DNA from: Vibrio rumoiensis
GTDB taxonomy: Bacteria; Pseudomonadota; Gammaproteobacteria; Enterobacterales; Vibrionaceae
Assembly: GCF_002218045.2 (NCBI RefSeq)
Contig: NZ_AP018686.1
Coordinates: forward strand, 372,001 to 436,000
DNA: 64,000 bases
Reading direction: 5' to 3'
Shown here piece by piece: positions 1-9,491 of this stretch. The notes beneath the pieces were generated by a model that did not search any database, was not told the origin of the DNA, and saw only the letters and a program-made list of their open reading frames with translations. Within the stretch, counting starts at the first letter, position 1; the number at the start of each line of letters is the position of its first letter. The position numbers were made by a program, and so were the translations under genes.

Positions 1-1
1 A

Positions 2-2023
2 AGTGGCGCATTGCATGATGCTCGTACGTTGTTACAACGTTATATGGGGCTTGCTGGTGGTTATGTCGGTTCACTAGGTGACTACTCGACAGGTGCTGCT
101 CAAGTTATCATGCCTTACGTTGTTGGTTCGATTGAAGTTTATGAGCAACAAACGACTTACCCTGTCGTCATGGAGCATTCTGATGTGGTTGTTCTTTGGG
201 GAATGAACCCAATCAACACGCTTGAGATTGCTTGGACTGCAGCAGATGGCCAAGGCCTAGAATTCTTCCATCAGTTGAAAAAATCAGGCAAGACGGTTAT
301 TGCGATTGACCCGATTCGCTCTGAAACGATTGAATTCTTTGGTGATAATGCTCAGTGGATTGCACCAAACCCAATGACCGATGTGGCATTGGCGATGGGT
401 ATTGCTCATACGTTAGTGAAAAATAACAAGCATGATGTCAAATTCATTGAGAAGTACACGCATGGCTTCAATGAATTTAACGCCTACCTATTAGGTAAAA
501 CTGATGGTGTGGTTAAAGATTCAGCTTGGGCTGAGAAGATCACTGGTGTTCCAGCAAAACAAATCGAAGTATTAGCAGACGTATTCTCTAAAAACCGCAC
601 CATGTTAATGGCCGGTTGGGGTATGCAGCGTCAACAATTTGGTGAGCAACGTCACTGGATGATCGTGACACTTGCTGCAATGCTTGGCCAAATTGGTTTA
701 CCAGGTGGTGGTTTTGGTTTCTCTTACCACTACTCAAACGGTGGTAACCCTGCTCGTGATGCTGGTATCTTACCTTCTATTTCATCAAGCATTAATGCGG
801 GTGCAAATGCGGGTGGCGACACGAGCTCTTGGCTTAACACTGGCGAAGGCGTAGTAAACGCTTTACCTGTTGCTCGTATTACTGAAGCGTTAGAAAACCC
901 AGGCATGCAGTACCAACACAATGGTCATACTCTAACTTACCCTGACATCAAGATGGTTTGGTGGTGTGGTGGTGGTAACTTTACTCACCATCAAGATACC
1001 AACCGTTTAGCTCGTGCATGGCAAAAACTAGAGCTTTCTGTTGTTTCTGAAATTTACTGGACAGCAGCAGCGAAGCATGCAGATATCGTATTGCCAATTA
1101 ACTCTAGTTTTGAACGTAATGATCTAACAATGGTTGGTGATTACAGTAGTCAATTCTTATCTCCGATGAAGAAAGCGGTAGAGTCTCAATATGAGTCTAA
1201 GAGTGACTTTGACGTGTTTGGTGATTTATCAGAGCACCTATTTAAGGGCGGTCGTGCCGTTTATACTGAAGGTCGTGATGAGATGGAATGGTTGAACCAC
1301 TTCTATCAAATCGCTCAAAAAGGCGGTCGTAATTCTCGTGTAGCAATGCCGAACTTCACTCATTTCTGGAAAGAAAACCAGTATATTGAAATGAAGTGGA
1401 ATGAGAAGAACGCTAAGTTTGTTCGTTACGCTGAGTTTAGAGAAGATCCAACGATGAACCCTCTTGGTACGCCAAGTGGTAAAATTGAGATCTATTCAAA
1501 AACATTGGCGAGCTATAACCTGCCCGATTGCCCAGCGCACCCAACATGGTTAGAGCCGACGGAATACACAGGTTCTGCTAAAGAAGGTGAGCTACAGTTA
1601 ATGACCGCGCACTCTGCGTACCGTTTACACAGTCAGTTCAACTATGCTGATATCCGTAAAGAGTACGCAATTGCCGGTAAAGAGCCAATTCTGATCCACA
1701 AAGATGATGCGGCCAAACGTGGCATTAAAACTGGTGATGTGGTTCGTGTGTTTAACCAACGCGGTCAAGTTCTAGCCGGTGCTGATGTTACTGATCGTAT
1801 CAAGCAAGGTTCAGTATGTATCCATGAAGGTGCATGGCCTGACTTTGATCCTGAAATTGGTATTTGCCGTAACGGTGGACCAAACGTACTGACGCTAGAT
1901 ATTCCAGCTTCTCGTTTATCAAACGGTTGTGCTGCAAACTCAGCGTTAGTAAAAGTTGAGAAGTGGGTCGGTGATGCGCTTGAAACTCATGCTTTTGAGC
2001 CACCAAAAGGTGCCGATGCTTAA
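2..2023 (+). CDS. torA: TMAO reductase, molybdopterin catalytic subunit (TorA type), 5'-truncated by window
   Basis: Periplasmic molybdenum enzyme that reduces trimethylamine N-oxide (and related S-/N-oxides) in anaerobic respiration. The reading frame is open from base 2, so the start and the Tat signal lie outside the window; about 674 codons remain of a family usually near 820-850. Visible family blocks are GDYSTGAAQVIMP, VGSIEVYEQQT, MLAGWGMQRQ-like and MLGQIGLPGGGFGFSYHY in the middle domains, and the cofactor-binding C-terminal domain with HSQFNYADIR and DVVRVFNQRGQ. These match TorA better than BisC, but TorZ-like enzymes are close relatives, so the exact paralogue is inferred. A hairpin with a T-run follows directly, so this is the end of its operon (torECA order would be expected upstream). 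Confidence 0.85.
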   Translation, partial: SGALHDARTLLQRYMGLAGGYVGSLGDYSTGAAQVIMPYVVGSIEVYEQQTTYPVVMEHSDVVVLWGMNPINTLEIAWTAADGQGLEFFHQLKKSGKTVIAIDPIRSETIEFFGDNAQWIAPNPMTDVALAMGIAHTLVKNNKHDVKFIEKYTHGFNEFNAYLLGKTDGVVKDSAWAEKITGVPAKQIEVLADVFSKNRTMLMAGWGMQRQQFGEQRHWMIVTLAAMLGQIGLPGGGFGFSYHYSNGGNPARDAGILPSISSSINAGANAGGDTSSWLNTGEGVVNALPVARITEALENPGMQYQHNGHTLTYPDIKMVWWCGGGNFTHHQDTNRLARAWQKLELSVVSEIYWTAAAKHADIVLPINSSFERNDLTMVGDYSSQFLSPMKKAVESQYESKSDFDVFGDLSEHLFKGGRAVYTEGRDEMEWLNHFYQIAQKGGRNSRVAMPNFTHFWKENQYIEMKWNEKNAKFVRYAEFREDPTMNPLGTPSGKIEIYSKTLASYNLPDCPAHPTWLEPTEYTGSAKEGELQLMTAHSAYRLHSQFNYADIRKEYAIAGKEPILIHKDDAAKRGIKTGDVVRVFNQRGQVLAGADVTDRIKQGSVCIHEGAWPDFDPEIGICRNGGPNVLTLDIPASRLSNGCAANSALVKVEKWVGDALETHAFEPPKGADA

Positions 2024-2049
2024 TCGTTAAGATAAGTTCTTAATAATAA

Positions 2050-2079
2050 AAATCCGAGTCTGCTGGCTCGGATTTTTTT
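2050..2079 (+). terminator. Rho-independent terminator after torA
   Basis: Arms AATCCGAG (2051-2058) and CTCGGATT (2067-2074) pair perfectly around an 8-nt loop and run into seven T. It lies 27 bases after the torA stop. The A-run before it lets it also serve the opposing HAD gene. Confidence 0.85.
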
Positions 2080-2084
2080 ATGTT

Positions 2085-2702
2085 TTAAAACAGCAACCCC
2101 AGTGTTTTTAAAGATTTCTCACATTGACTTGAGTTGATAAACTGAATGGCATACATACCCGTGCTTTCCGCACCTTTGACATTATTAGGCATGTCGTCGA
2201 TAAATACCGTTTCTTTCGGCTCTAATGCATATTGATTGAATAGTGCATGGTAGATCTCTGGTTGAGGTTTCAAGATGCCTAGATCTACCGATACGATCGT
2301 ACCATCAAATTCAGACCAGAAAGAGTAAGTAGATTTTAGGTGTTCGACAATATCGGTGACGTTATCGGTCAGTGCATAAACCCTATAGCCAGCGGCTTTC
2401 ACTCGCTTGAGTAAGTCTATTGACCCATACAATAAGATTTGAGTCTGTTTTACATAATAAAAAAGTTGGTCACATTCTGATTCAGAAAGCGCAATAGATT
2501 GTTGATAACGTTTTTTGGCTTCTGATTCAGTGATTTTCCCTTTATTTAAATCTAGCCAAATATCACTTTGGAAAATGGAATTAGAGCGTTGTTGAAGATC
2601 ATTTACCTCGCCAAATGTTAGGCGTGTGATTTCTATTGGTGACCAGCGTACTATGACATTACCAATATCAAATACGACATTTTTGATGTTCTTTGCTTGC
2701 AT
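2085..2702 (-). CDS. HAD-superfamily hydrolase (YihX-like phosphatase)
   Basis: Predicted cytoplasmic phosphatase of 205 aa. HAD motif I is VVFDIGNVI near residues 9-17 (nucleophile D12), of the DxGNV form seen in the YihX/epoxide-hydrolase-N-like subgroup. Motif II is the ALTDN block, motif III the lysine in LGILKPQPEIYH, and motif IV IDDMPNN. All four catalytic motifs are intact. Relatives such as E. coli YihX dephosphorylate glucose-1-phosphate, but the substrate here cannot be read from sequence. It converges on torA and stands before an MFS gene on the same strand, 72 bp apart. Confidence 0.8.
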   Translation of the reverse strand: MQAKNIKNVVFDIGNVIVRWSPIEITRLTFGEVNDLQQRSNSIFQSDIWLDLNKGKITESEAKKRYQQSIALSESECDQLFYYVKQTQILLYGSIDLLKRVKAAGYRVYALTDNVTDIVEHLKSTYSFWSEFDGTIVSVDLGILKPQPEIYHALFNQYALEPKETVFIDDMPNNVKGAESTGMYAIQFINSSQCEKSLKTLGLLF

Positions 2703-2774
2703 CGACTTTCCTTTCCCATTGAGATAGTTTGATATTTAGTTTAGTCGAGCGATGCAAACTATTGTCAGTAAAAT

Positions 2775-4007
2775 CTAAGTGTTGTGTTGATTGTTTTGTT
2801 TTTGCTTATAAAAGTAATACCCACCAATCAACGCCGCCATTGCACTACTTAATGCGCCTAACGCGAGTGACCACCTTGGGCCGTAATGATCGGCTATCCA
2901 ACCTACAATAGGGGCACCAATTGGCGTGCAACCCATTGCTATTGCCATACGTATCGCAATCACTCTGCCACGCATGCTTGGTTCGGTGGTCAGCTGTAAT
3001 AAGCTATTGCTTGAAGTATTAAACGTTTGCACTGAAATACCGATTAACATCAAGGTAGCACCAAATAACCAATAATTTGGGCTAATTGCAGCAATAGCAA
3101 AACCAATGGTAAGTACACTGCAACCTAAAATCAAAGAGCCCATATTAGGCCCTTCACTTCGAGCCGAAAATAATGCCCCGGCAACCGAGCCTACCGCCAT
3201 TAATGTGGTTAATAAGCCGAATTGCCCAACGCCAACATCAAATACCTTAACCGCCATCGTTGAAATGAATATCGGAAAGTTAAGCGCGAAAGTACCAATC
3301 ATAAATAGCATGAAGAAAATGGTGCGCAGATCTTGCCGGTTCCATGAGTAGTGGAAACCTTTTAATAACGCGCCTGGCCCTTTCGCGCTGCGAGTGCTGG
3401 GATGCAATTCATCCAGTTTAAAGTGAAATAACGAGAAAATGACGCCAATAAAAGAAAGGGCGTTAACGATAAATACCCAGCCAGTCCCAATTCCCGCGAT
3501 CAGTAATGCTGCCAGAGAAGGGCCAATCATGCGGGCAGAATTAAATGAGGTCGAGTTGAGTGCTACGGCATTGGAAAGGTCCTTATCGCTGACGAGTTCA
3601 GTCACAAAGGTTTGTCTTACCGGGGCATCAATGGCGGTGGTACAGCCTAGAATGAAAGCGAAAATATACACGTGCCATAGTTCAATATGGCCTGTTAATG
3701 TGAGAATGCCGAGCAATAACGGTAATAGAGCCAATAATGATTGAGTGATAATCAACACTTTGCGGCGATCAAACTGATCGGCAATATAGCCTGAAAAGGG
3801 TAAAAATAACGCGTGTGGGCCAAATTGTAATGACATCACAATGCCGACTGCAGTGGCATTATGCTGAGTTAATTCTGTCAATACTAACCAATCTTGGGCA
3901 GTACGCTGCATCCAAGTACCAATGTTAGAAACTAACGCACCAATAGCCCAAAGGCGATAATTAAAGAATTTTAGAGAACGAAAAGTGGCTTTAAATGCCG
4001 AAGCCAT
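2775..4007 (-). CDS. MFS transporter, MFS_3 / EntS-like
   Basis: Inner-membrane protein of 410 aa with about 12 hydrophobic segments. The N-terminus (SLKFFNYRLWAIGALVSNIGTWMQ) and the cytoplasmic loop GYIADQFDRRKVLI are typical of the MFS_3 group that includes the enterobactin exporter EntS and many putative drug exporters. No siderophore biosynthesis genes are nearby, so the substrate is unknown. It is divergent from sotB across a 284-bp AT-rich region that must hold both promoters. Confidence 0.75.
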   Translation of the reverse strand: MASAFKATFRSLKFFNYRLWAIGALVSNIGTWMQRTAQDWLVLTELTQHNATAVGIVMSLQFGPHALFLPFSGYIADQFDRRKVLIITQSLLALLPLLLGILTLTGHIELWHVYIFAFILGCTTAIDAPVRQTFVTELVSDKDLSNAVALNSTSFNSARMIGPSLAALLIAGIGTGWVFIVNALSFIGVIFSLFHFKLDELHPSTRSAKGPGALLKGFHYSWNRQDLRTIFFMLFMIGTFALNFPIFISTMAVKVFDVGVGQFGLLTTLMAVGSVAGALFSARSEGPNMGSLILGCSVLTIGFAIAAISPNYWLFGATLMLIGISVQTFNTSSNSLLQLTTEPSMRGRVIAIRMAIAMGCTPIGAPIVGWIADHYGPRWSLALGALSSAMAALIGGYYFYKQKQNNQHNT

Positions 4008-4291
4008 ATTAGACCTTATTGTAAAGTGAGAGTGTAAAGAAAATCACAAAAGGAGGGTTATGTTACTCCGTTAATTAAAGAAGCCCAAATTCTAAAAACG
4101 TCTTAAAATTGGCATTATTATGACGAAATGAGGTTTAGTAATCAGAAGGCATCTTTTTTGTAAAAAATACCATCTAATACATAGTAAAAATAAATACAAA
4201 AATATTGTTTATCCCCTCAAGCTATTTAAAAACGACAGTGCTAATATGTGTGACCCATATCACATATCCCTTTATTGTCAGGATCCTGAAC

Positions 4292-5464
4292 ATGACCGAA
4301 AGAGTGCCTCGTCATCAACAATATTTACAAGTATTGGCGATGGGTTTTAGTGCTTTTATCTTTAATACCACTGAGTTTGTGCCTGTTGGCATTTTAACGG
4401 ATATCGCTCAGAGCTTTGATATTACTACCGCGAAAGTGGGCTGGATGTTGACGATTTATGCTTGGGTGGTGGCGCTATTCTCACTGCCTTTAATGCTACT
4501 GACTCGCAAAGTTGAGCGTAAGACATTACTACTGTGCTTATTTGGCGTGTTTTCTGCCAGCCATATTCTGTCAGTAGTTGCATGGAGCTTTCCTGTCTTG
4601 GTGATAAGCCGTATAGGCATTGCCCTTTCTCATGCCATTTTTTGGTCGATAGCCGCTGCGATTGCAATACGAGTCGCTCCAGCGGGTAAGAAGACTTTTG
4701 CACTGAGTGTATTAGCGACAGGTACTTCTTTAGCAATGGTGCTTGGTGTACCGCTTGGACGTTTGATTGGTCAATGGTTTGGCTGGCGAACAACTTTTGC
4801 CGTGATTGGTTTCGTCGCTTTTGTCATGATGCTGCTACTCGCGAAATTATTGCCTAAGTTACCAAGTGTATCAGCCGGGAATCTAAAAAGCTTAGCGGCG
4901 GTATTTAAGAAGCCAGTATTGATTGGTGCCTACTTATTCACCTTCTTAGTCTTTACGGCACACTATTCTAGTTACAGTTATATCGAACCTTTTATGCATC
5001 AAGTTGGCCAAGCCAATAGCTACTTTACGACTTTCTTACTGCTATTGTTTGGCGGTGCAGGAATTGTGGGGAGTGTGATGTTCGGTATCTGGGGTGAAAA
5101 ACATAACACTTTGATGCTAGTTGGGAGCGGTATTTTACTGGTGATATGCATGATATTACTTAGTCTTGTCGCTCAGTCAGCGTGGGGCATCAGTGGTTTG
5201 ATTTTCGTCTGGGGTGTTGTGATGATGCTAGTACCGGTGACGATGCAAGTGAAAGTATTCAACATTGATAATGATGCATTTGAAGTCATCATGTCGATGT
5301 ACTCAGGCATTATTAATTTAGGTATTGGAGCGGGGGCATTGTTGGGAGGTAAAGTTATTATCCATCTAGGCTTACCCAATGTTGGTTATGTGGCCTCTGT
5401 CATCGGCTTAGTTTCAATGCTGGTTCTTGCCAGTTTATTACGTAAATATCCCATCTTGCGTTAA
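4292..5464 (+). CDS. sotB: Sugar efflux MFS transporter SotB
   Basis: Inner-membrane proton-driven exporter of the DHA1 group; E. coli SotB (YdeA) exports arabinose and IPTG. The protein matches E. coli SotB block by block: AFIFNTTEFVPVGIL near the N-terminus, VGWMLTIYAWVVAL, SRIGIALSHAIFWSI and VLGVPLGRLIGQWFGWR. Start chosen at 4292 (MTERVPRHQQ) because it aligns with the family and has AGGA about 8 bases upstream; the open frame extends 29 codons further without a good ribosome site. 390 aa, normal length. A strong terminator follows. Confidence 0.85.
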   Translation: MTERVPRHQQYLQVLAMGFSAFIFNTTEFVPVGILTDIAQSFDITTAKVGWMLTIYAWVVALFSLPLMLLTRKVERKTLLLCLFGVFSASHILSVVAWSFPVLVISRIGIALSHAIFWSIAAAIAIRVAPAGKKTFALSVLATGTSLAMVLGVPLGRLIGQWFGWRTTFAVIGFVAFVMMLLLAKLLPKLPSVSAGNLKSLAAVFKKPVLIGAYLFTFLVFTAHYSSYSYIEPFMHQVGQANSYFTTFLLLLFGGAGIVGSVMFGIWGEKHNTLMLVGSGILLVICMILLSLVAQSAWGISGLIFVWGVVMMLVPVTMQVKVFNIDNDAFEVIMSMYSGIINLGIGAGALLGGKVIIHLGLPNVGYVASVIGLVSMLVLASLLRKYPILR

Positions 5465-5483
5465 TGAAATAGAGAGATAAATA

Positions 5484-5510
5484 ATGGAGGGCGCGATGCC
5501 CTCCATTTTA
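5484..5510 (+). terminator. Terminator after sotB
   Basis: Nine-base perfect arms ATGGAGGGC (5484-5492) and GCCCTCCAT (5498-5506) around a 5-nt loop, followed by a short T-run. Confidence 0.8.
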
Positions 5511-5730
5511 CTGAAAAATGACCGAATTTAATGATCGAGTTCAAAAACTGTTGGATAAACACATAGTGAGTAGAATGGGAGGAAGTAGGGATATGCTTAC
5601 TTTGTATTAATGAATGTCACAAGTAGATATTGCCATGGGAAAAAAGCCACAACCAAATGCTTTCAAGGGTAGAATAACCTATATTTTAATCAGTTAATCT
5701 TTAGTCTTCTCTTTAAAGGAATCCATCTTT

Positions 5731-6822
5731 ATGAAACCCATTGATGAAGCATCTCGCCTGTTTGTTAATAACATGGTTGAGTCTGCCATCCGTATTGGTT
5801 TGATCTTTATTCTGGTGTGGGGCACGTACCACATTGTTCAACCTTTTATTTTACCGGTACTTTGGGGCGCGATCATTGCTGTGGCACTTAACCCTGTAGT
5901 GAATATGCTGACACATCGTATTCGCAGTAACCGAACCGTTGCTGCAACGATTGTGACGATTGTTAGCATTGTGATATTGATCGTACCATTCGCCATGATT
6001 TCAACGTCTATTTACGATGGTTTGATGTATTTCACCAATATGGCGACATCAGGAGAACTTAAAAATTGGACGCCAAATGTTGAAATCAAAGAATGGCCGT
6101 TCATTGGTGAACGCCTTTTTGAAGGCTTAACTTACTTAACACTGCATATTAAAGAGTTAATGATTCAGTTTTTGCCACAAATCAAAATGGTATTAACTCA
6201 AATGCTATCGACGTTTGGTAGCGGGTTAGGTAGCTTGATCATGTTCTTGCTATCACTGGTAATCGCGGGTGTGTTTATGGCGGCAAGTGAGCCTATTTCT
6301 GTTGTCGTAACGAAGGTATTTGAGCGCAGTGCTGGTGATCATGGTAAGAACTGGGCCAACATGCTTGCGAGCATAATTCGTAGTGTATTAGTGGGAGTGA
6401 TTGGGGTAGCGTTTATTCAAAGCGCCATTATCAGTGCAGCCTTATTTACCTTTCATATACCGGCAGCAGGGCTGATAAGTTTACTGGTGTTAGTCTTATG
6501 CATTGCGCAATTACCCGCGATTTTACCCTTACTGCCATTGTTTGGTTATATGTACTTCACCGCTGATACCACTTCATTTATTATTTTTACTGTGTGGGGG
6601 CTATTAGCAGGCTTAGCCGATAATTTACTTAAACCATTATTAATGGGTCGTGGCTCCATGGTTCCCATGCCTATCGTGGTGATCGGCTCTCTAGGTGGAA
6701 TGATGTTCGCTGGTATTATCGGCTTATTCCTAGGGGCCGTTGTTTTGTCTTTATGGTGGGGAGTATTCACCGTATGGTTAGGCAACGAGAAAGCAGATAA
6801 AGTGAAACAATTAGCAGAATAG
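5731..6822 (+). CDS. AI-2E family transporter (YdiK-like permease)
   Basis: Polytopic inner-membrane protein of 363 aa in the AI-2E transporter (PF01594) family. Seen in the sequence: paired N-terminal membrane segments around residues 20-50 and 65-90, a soluble middle segment (about 95-150), and the family-typical C-terminal half with LLAGLADNLLKPLLMGRGSMVPMPIVVIGSLGG. Some members were proposed to export autoinducer-2; others are sodium/proton antiporters, so the substrate is open. AAAGGA lies 10 bases before the ATG. Monocistronic, ended by a hairpin. Confidence 0.8.
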   Translation: MKPIDEASRLFVNNMVESAIRIGLIFILVWGTYHIVQPFILPVLWGAIIAVALNPVVNMLTHRIRSNRTVAATIVTIVSIVILIVPFAMISTSIYDGLMYFTNMATSGELKNWTPNVEIKEWPFIGERLFEGLTYLTLHIKELMIQFLPQIKMVLTQMLSTFGSGLGSLIMFLLSLVIAGVFMAASEPISVVVTKVFERSAGDHGKNWANMLASIIRSVLVGVIGVAFIQSAIISAALFTFHIPAAGLISLLVLVLCIAQLPAILPLLPLFGYMYFTADTTSFIIFTVWGLLAGLADNLLKPLLMGRGSMVPMPIVVIGSLGGMMFAGIIGLFLGAVVLSLWWGVFTVWLGNEKADKVKQLAE

Positions 6823-6843
6823 TTTACACAATACTTAGTGATA

Positions 6844-6882
6844 AATAGCCGCGAATGCAGAAAATGCATCAGCGGCTATTTT
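6844..6882 (+). terminator. Terminator after AI-2E permease gene
   Basis: AATAGCCGC (6844-6852) pairs with GCGGCTATT (6872-6880), with an inner TGCA/TGCA stem, then TTTT. Confidence 0.7.
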
Positions 6883-7058
6883 GATCTTATGACTTAAAAA
6901 TGCGCTCGATACCACCAAAAGGCGGTTGAATTATCGGCAGGTTATAACTGTTTGATTATATTGTGCGCACTTGAACAAAAATCTGCATAAAAGGGCTTTT
7001 TTTTTCTCTCGGTTGTGGCATAGTAACTCCCGTCTTCAAGAGACAGCTTACCTAGTAA

Positions 7059-7134
<76 letters not shown>

Positions 7135-7177
7135 CTATTTTTGCAACACAATTCCAATATAACCCATTGAAAAATAA

Positions 7178-7198
7178 CACTCTTTATTGAGTGATTTT
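7178..7198 (+). terminator. Weak hairpin after tRNA-Gly (left copy)
   Basis: CACTC (7178-7182) and GAGTG (7189-7193) with a T-run. A nearly identical hairpin follows attR at 44622-44640, so the island seems to have brought its own copy of the tRNA terminator region. Confidence 0.5.
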
Positions 7199-7249
7199 GC
7201 ACGTCTGGTGTTTGAGGAACCCATTTCGTTCTGAGTTAAAATAGAGCTA

Positions 7250-7279
7250 GGGACCATATAGGGACCAAATGTAGACCAC
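7250..7279. promoter_or_regulatory. Short direct repeats, candidate integrase arm-type sites
   Basis: GGGACCA occurs at 7250-7256 and 7261-7267, with a weaker third copy AGACCAC at 7273-7279, just inside attL. Spaced short repeats beside the core att site are what tyrosine integrases use as arm sites. The assignment is inferred from position. Confidence 0.4.
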
Positions 7280-7339
7280 GACTAAAATTCATACCTTCAG
7301 TCTAGATCAGCCATTTTCATCAGCTCAATATTAAAAAAT

Positions 7340-7555
7340 CTAATCGGAATCTTCTGAATCCGTCACTTCTAAAAGTTCACCGACCTCACAATCTAAAAAT
7401 CGACACAGTTTCTCAAGAGTATCAAAATCAATACGATTATTTGTTTCATGATAGAGGCGAGTAATCGTACTTCTGTTAATTCCAGTTTCCCTTACAACGT
7501 CAGATATTTTTAATTTTCGAGCACCCAACAAAGTTGAGAGATTACAAGTAATCAT
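7340..7555 (-). CDS. XRE-family (Cro/CI-like) HTH regulator
   Basis: Small 71-aa protein that is nearly all one helix-turn-helix domain: KISDVVRETGINRSTITRLYH is the helix pair, followed by DFDTLEKLCRFLDCEVGELLEV, the usual fourth and fifth helices of the Cro/C1 HTH_26 group. It is divergent from the excisionase/integrase operon across a region with two nested inverted repeats, so it probably represses excision genes and itself. The acidic tail (TDSEDSD) is its only extra. Which ligand or signal relieves repression is unknown. Confidence 0.82.
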   Translation of the reverse strand: MITCNLSTLLGARKLKISDVVRETGINRSTITRLYHETNNRIDFDTLEKLCRFLDCEVGELLEVTDSEDSD

Positions 7556-7583
7556 TCTTTAAAGACCTTAAATGTTTCTCTAA

Positions 7584-7630
7584 AGATACAAAATGGTATT
7601 GACAGGTGTCAATTACGTGTTATTGTATCT
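7584..7630. promoter_or_regulatory. Nested palindromic operator between XRE regulator and xis/int operon
   Basis: Outer arms AGATACAA (7584-7591) and TTGTATCT (7623-7630); inner arms TTGACA (7599-7604) and TGTCAA (7607-7612). The inner left arm is itself a consensus -35 hexamer for the rightward promoter, with a -10-like ATTGTA 17 bases on. A repressor bound here would block xis/int transcription. Likely binding site of the XRE protein (inference). Confidence 0.55.
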
Positions 7631-7670
7631 CTAGCGCATCATATTGATGCTAATAAGAGAGGTTTTGATT

Positions 7671-7883
7671 ATGTCATATACATACCTAACTACGAAAGAG
7701 TTATCTGTAGCAATCAAATATGATCAGAGAACGATTCGAGAGCAATTGAAAGACTCTGTTCTTTTTGAAGGGGTTCATTATGTTCGTCCATTTGGTGGAC
7801 GGAAGATTTTATACATCTGGGAACGCATAGAAGATGAAATGTTAAATGGTGTATCACTAGATACTTTATTGGTTGGAATGTGA
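7671..7883 (+). CDS. Excisionase-like small DNA-binding protein
   Basis: 70 aa from the ATG at 7671, which has AGAGAGG about 8 bases upstream; an earlier in-frame ATG lacks a ribosome site. The sequence starts YTYLTTKELSVAIKYDQRTIREQL, resembling the winged-helix/MerR-like fold of recombination directionality factors, followed by HYVRPFGGRKILYIWERIED. It ends 10 bases before the integrase start, so the two are likely co-translated. The Xis role is inferred from size, fold pattern and position. Confidence 0.65.
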   Translation: MSYTYLTTKELSVAIKYDQRTIREQLKDSVLFEGVHYVRPFGGRKILYIWERIEDEMLNGVSLDTLLVGM

Positions 7884-7893
7884 GGGTAAAATT

Positions 7894-9072
7894 ATGGGTT
7901 CAGTTAATGTTAAAAATAATAAGCTTTATTTTGATTTTCGATATTTAGGGCAACGTTGTAGGGAATACACACAATTAGAAAATACCAAGCAGAACCAGAA
8001 AAGAATGACTTTGTTATTAAAGCGCATTGAAGCCGAAATTATCACCAATGCCTTTGATTACTCTGATTACTTCCCAAACAGCAATAATGCCAAAAAGTTT
8101 GCTGAGCTCAACGGTAAGAAGAATGAATCGAAGTCTTATCATAATGCCGTTGCTTCACCACGACTCGCTGGGTTTGCTGATATCTGGTTTAAAGAAATGG
8201 AAGTGGAATGGCGGCCAAGCCACCAGGTTTCAATGCGGGGAATATTGGATTCTCATATATTGCCTCGATTTGGCAAAAAGAAGATCAGCGCCATCACTAA
8301 ACAAGACATTCTATCTTTTCGAACCGATCTCGCCAAAGTTCAAACTCGAAAAGGTCAGGCTCTATCACCATCACGGATAAATCATATTATGACACCGCTA
8401 CGAATGATGCTTAACGAAGCCGCCGATCGATATGAGTTTACGTCGCCTTGGAAAAATATTAAAGCCTTAAAAGTCCCAAGAACCGAAGTGGACCCATTTA
8501 ATTTGCAAGAAGTGGAGAAAATCATCCAAGGTGCACCGAAGGAGTTTAAAAATTATTACATCATTCGTTTTTACACAGGACTGAGGACAGGTGAGATTGA
8601 TGGTTTAACGTGGAAACAAGTCGATCTTGAGCGTAAACAGCTCACTGTCAGCCAAAGTTTGGTGCGAGGTATTATCAGTCCTGTAAAAACTGATGGTTCA
8701 TATCGAACCATTGATTTGGCCGACCGTGTGGTTCAAGCCTTGATTGAACATAAACAAACGTGTCATTCCAAACAACCTTTTGTCTTTACCAACAAAAAAG
8801 GCTTACCGCTCAATTATCAAGTGGTCTCTCGGTCTGTCTGGTACCCACTACTGGAGTCGGTAGGGTTAAAAGCCAGAAACCCGTACCAAACTCGGCATAC
8901 CTTTGCGACCTTACTGCTTGCTGCAGGGGAGGCGCCTGAGTGGATAGCGCATCAAATGGGGCATACAACCACCACCATGTTGTTTCGGGTGTACTCACGG
9001 TATGTGCCAAATCTCACGCGTCGTGATGGTAGTGCGTTTGAAGCCTTTTTAGCACTTGGAGGTGATTTGTGA
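7894..9072 (+). CDS. int: Tyrosine integrase of the island
   Basis: 392-aa site-specific recombinase that would integrate and excise the island at tRNA-Gly. The N-terminus (GSVNVKNNKLYFDFRYLGQRCREYT) is the DUF3596-type arm-binding domain; a SAM-like core-binding domain follows (about residues 90-185). Catalytic residues are visible: Arg in YTGLRTGEIDGL (about R231), H-x-x-R block TRHTFATLL (about 334), MGHTTTTM and the nucleophile Tyr in FRVYSRY (about Y367). Start at 7894 chosen for the GAGGG 8 bases upstream; an upstream TTG would add seven residues. All catalytic residues are intact, so it may be active. Confidence 0.93.
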   Translation: MGSVNVKNNKLYFDFRYLGQRCREYTQLENTKQNQKRMTLLLKRIEAEIITNAFDYSDYFPNSNNAKKFAELNGKKNESKSYHNAVASPRLAGFADIWFKEMEVEWRPSHQVSMRGILDSHILPRFGKKKISAITKQDILSFRTDLAKVQTRKGQALSPSRINHIMTPLRMMLNEAADRYEFTSPWKNIKALKVPRTEVDPFNLQEVEKIIQGAPKEFKNYYIIRFYTGLRTGEIDGLTWKQVDLERKQLTVSQSLVRGIISPVKTDGSYRTIDLADRVVQALIEHKQTCHSKQPFVFTNKKGLPLNYQVVSRSVWYPLLESVGLKARNPYQTRHTFATLLLAAGEAPEWIAHQMGHTTTTMLFRVYSRYVPNLTRRDGSAFEAFLALGGDL

Positions 9073-9380
9073 TTTATTCACCGCTTGCTATTCATTGTAC
9101 GAGTTTGTGTTTTGATGTTATCCAAAGTCCTTACTTTGAATCATTGGCATTAGAAGACATTGTCAATTTTAAACCTGAAATTTACTGGATGTTAAAAGAG
9201 CGCACCGACATGTGGCCGCAATTTTATCATCGAGAGCATGAATTTTTAGAGGCTATATCAACAGGGATTGTGGAAGTGTTAAGTCAATGCCTCAAACACC
9301 GAACCGCAAGAACTACAGATTGGATTTTAGTTGCTCTAGAAAACAGAATTGATGGCACGATAAAGCAATTAGTGCATTGA
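9069..9380 (+). CDS. Hypothetical protein downstream of integrase
   Basis: 103 aa from a GTG that overlaps the integrase stop by four bases, a coupling typical of co-translated genes. No family recognised. It is mixed hydrophobic/charged with no clear membrane segment; the middle is rich in aromatic and charged residues (EIYWMLKERTDMWPQFYHREHEF). The conserved position behind int suggests a role in island maintenance, but nothing in the sequence shows this. Followed by a strong terminator. Confidence 0.55.
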   Translation: MIYSPLAIHCTSLCFDVIQSPYFESLALEDIVNFKPEIYWMLKERTDMWPQFYHREHEFLEAISTGIVEVLSQCLKHRTARTTDWILVALENRIDGTIKQLVH

Positions 9381-9491
9381 AAATGCTTCGTCAGAGTAGT
9401 GTTTGAAAGACAGAAAGGACCATGCAATTTTCAAAGAAAGATTGACGTAACTAGACGCTTTGAGGATTGTAAATATTATTACTCAATGAGT

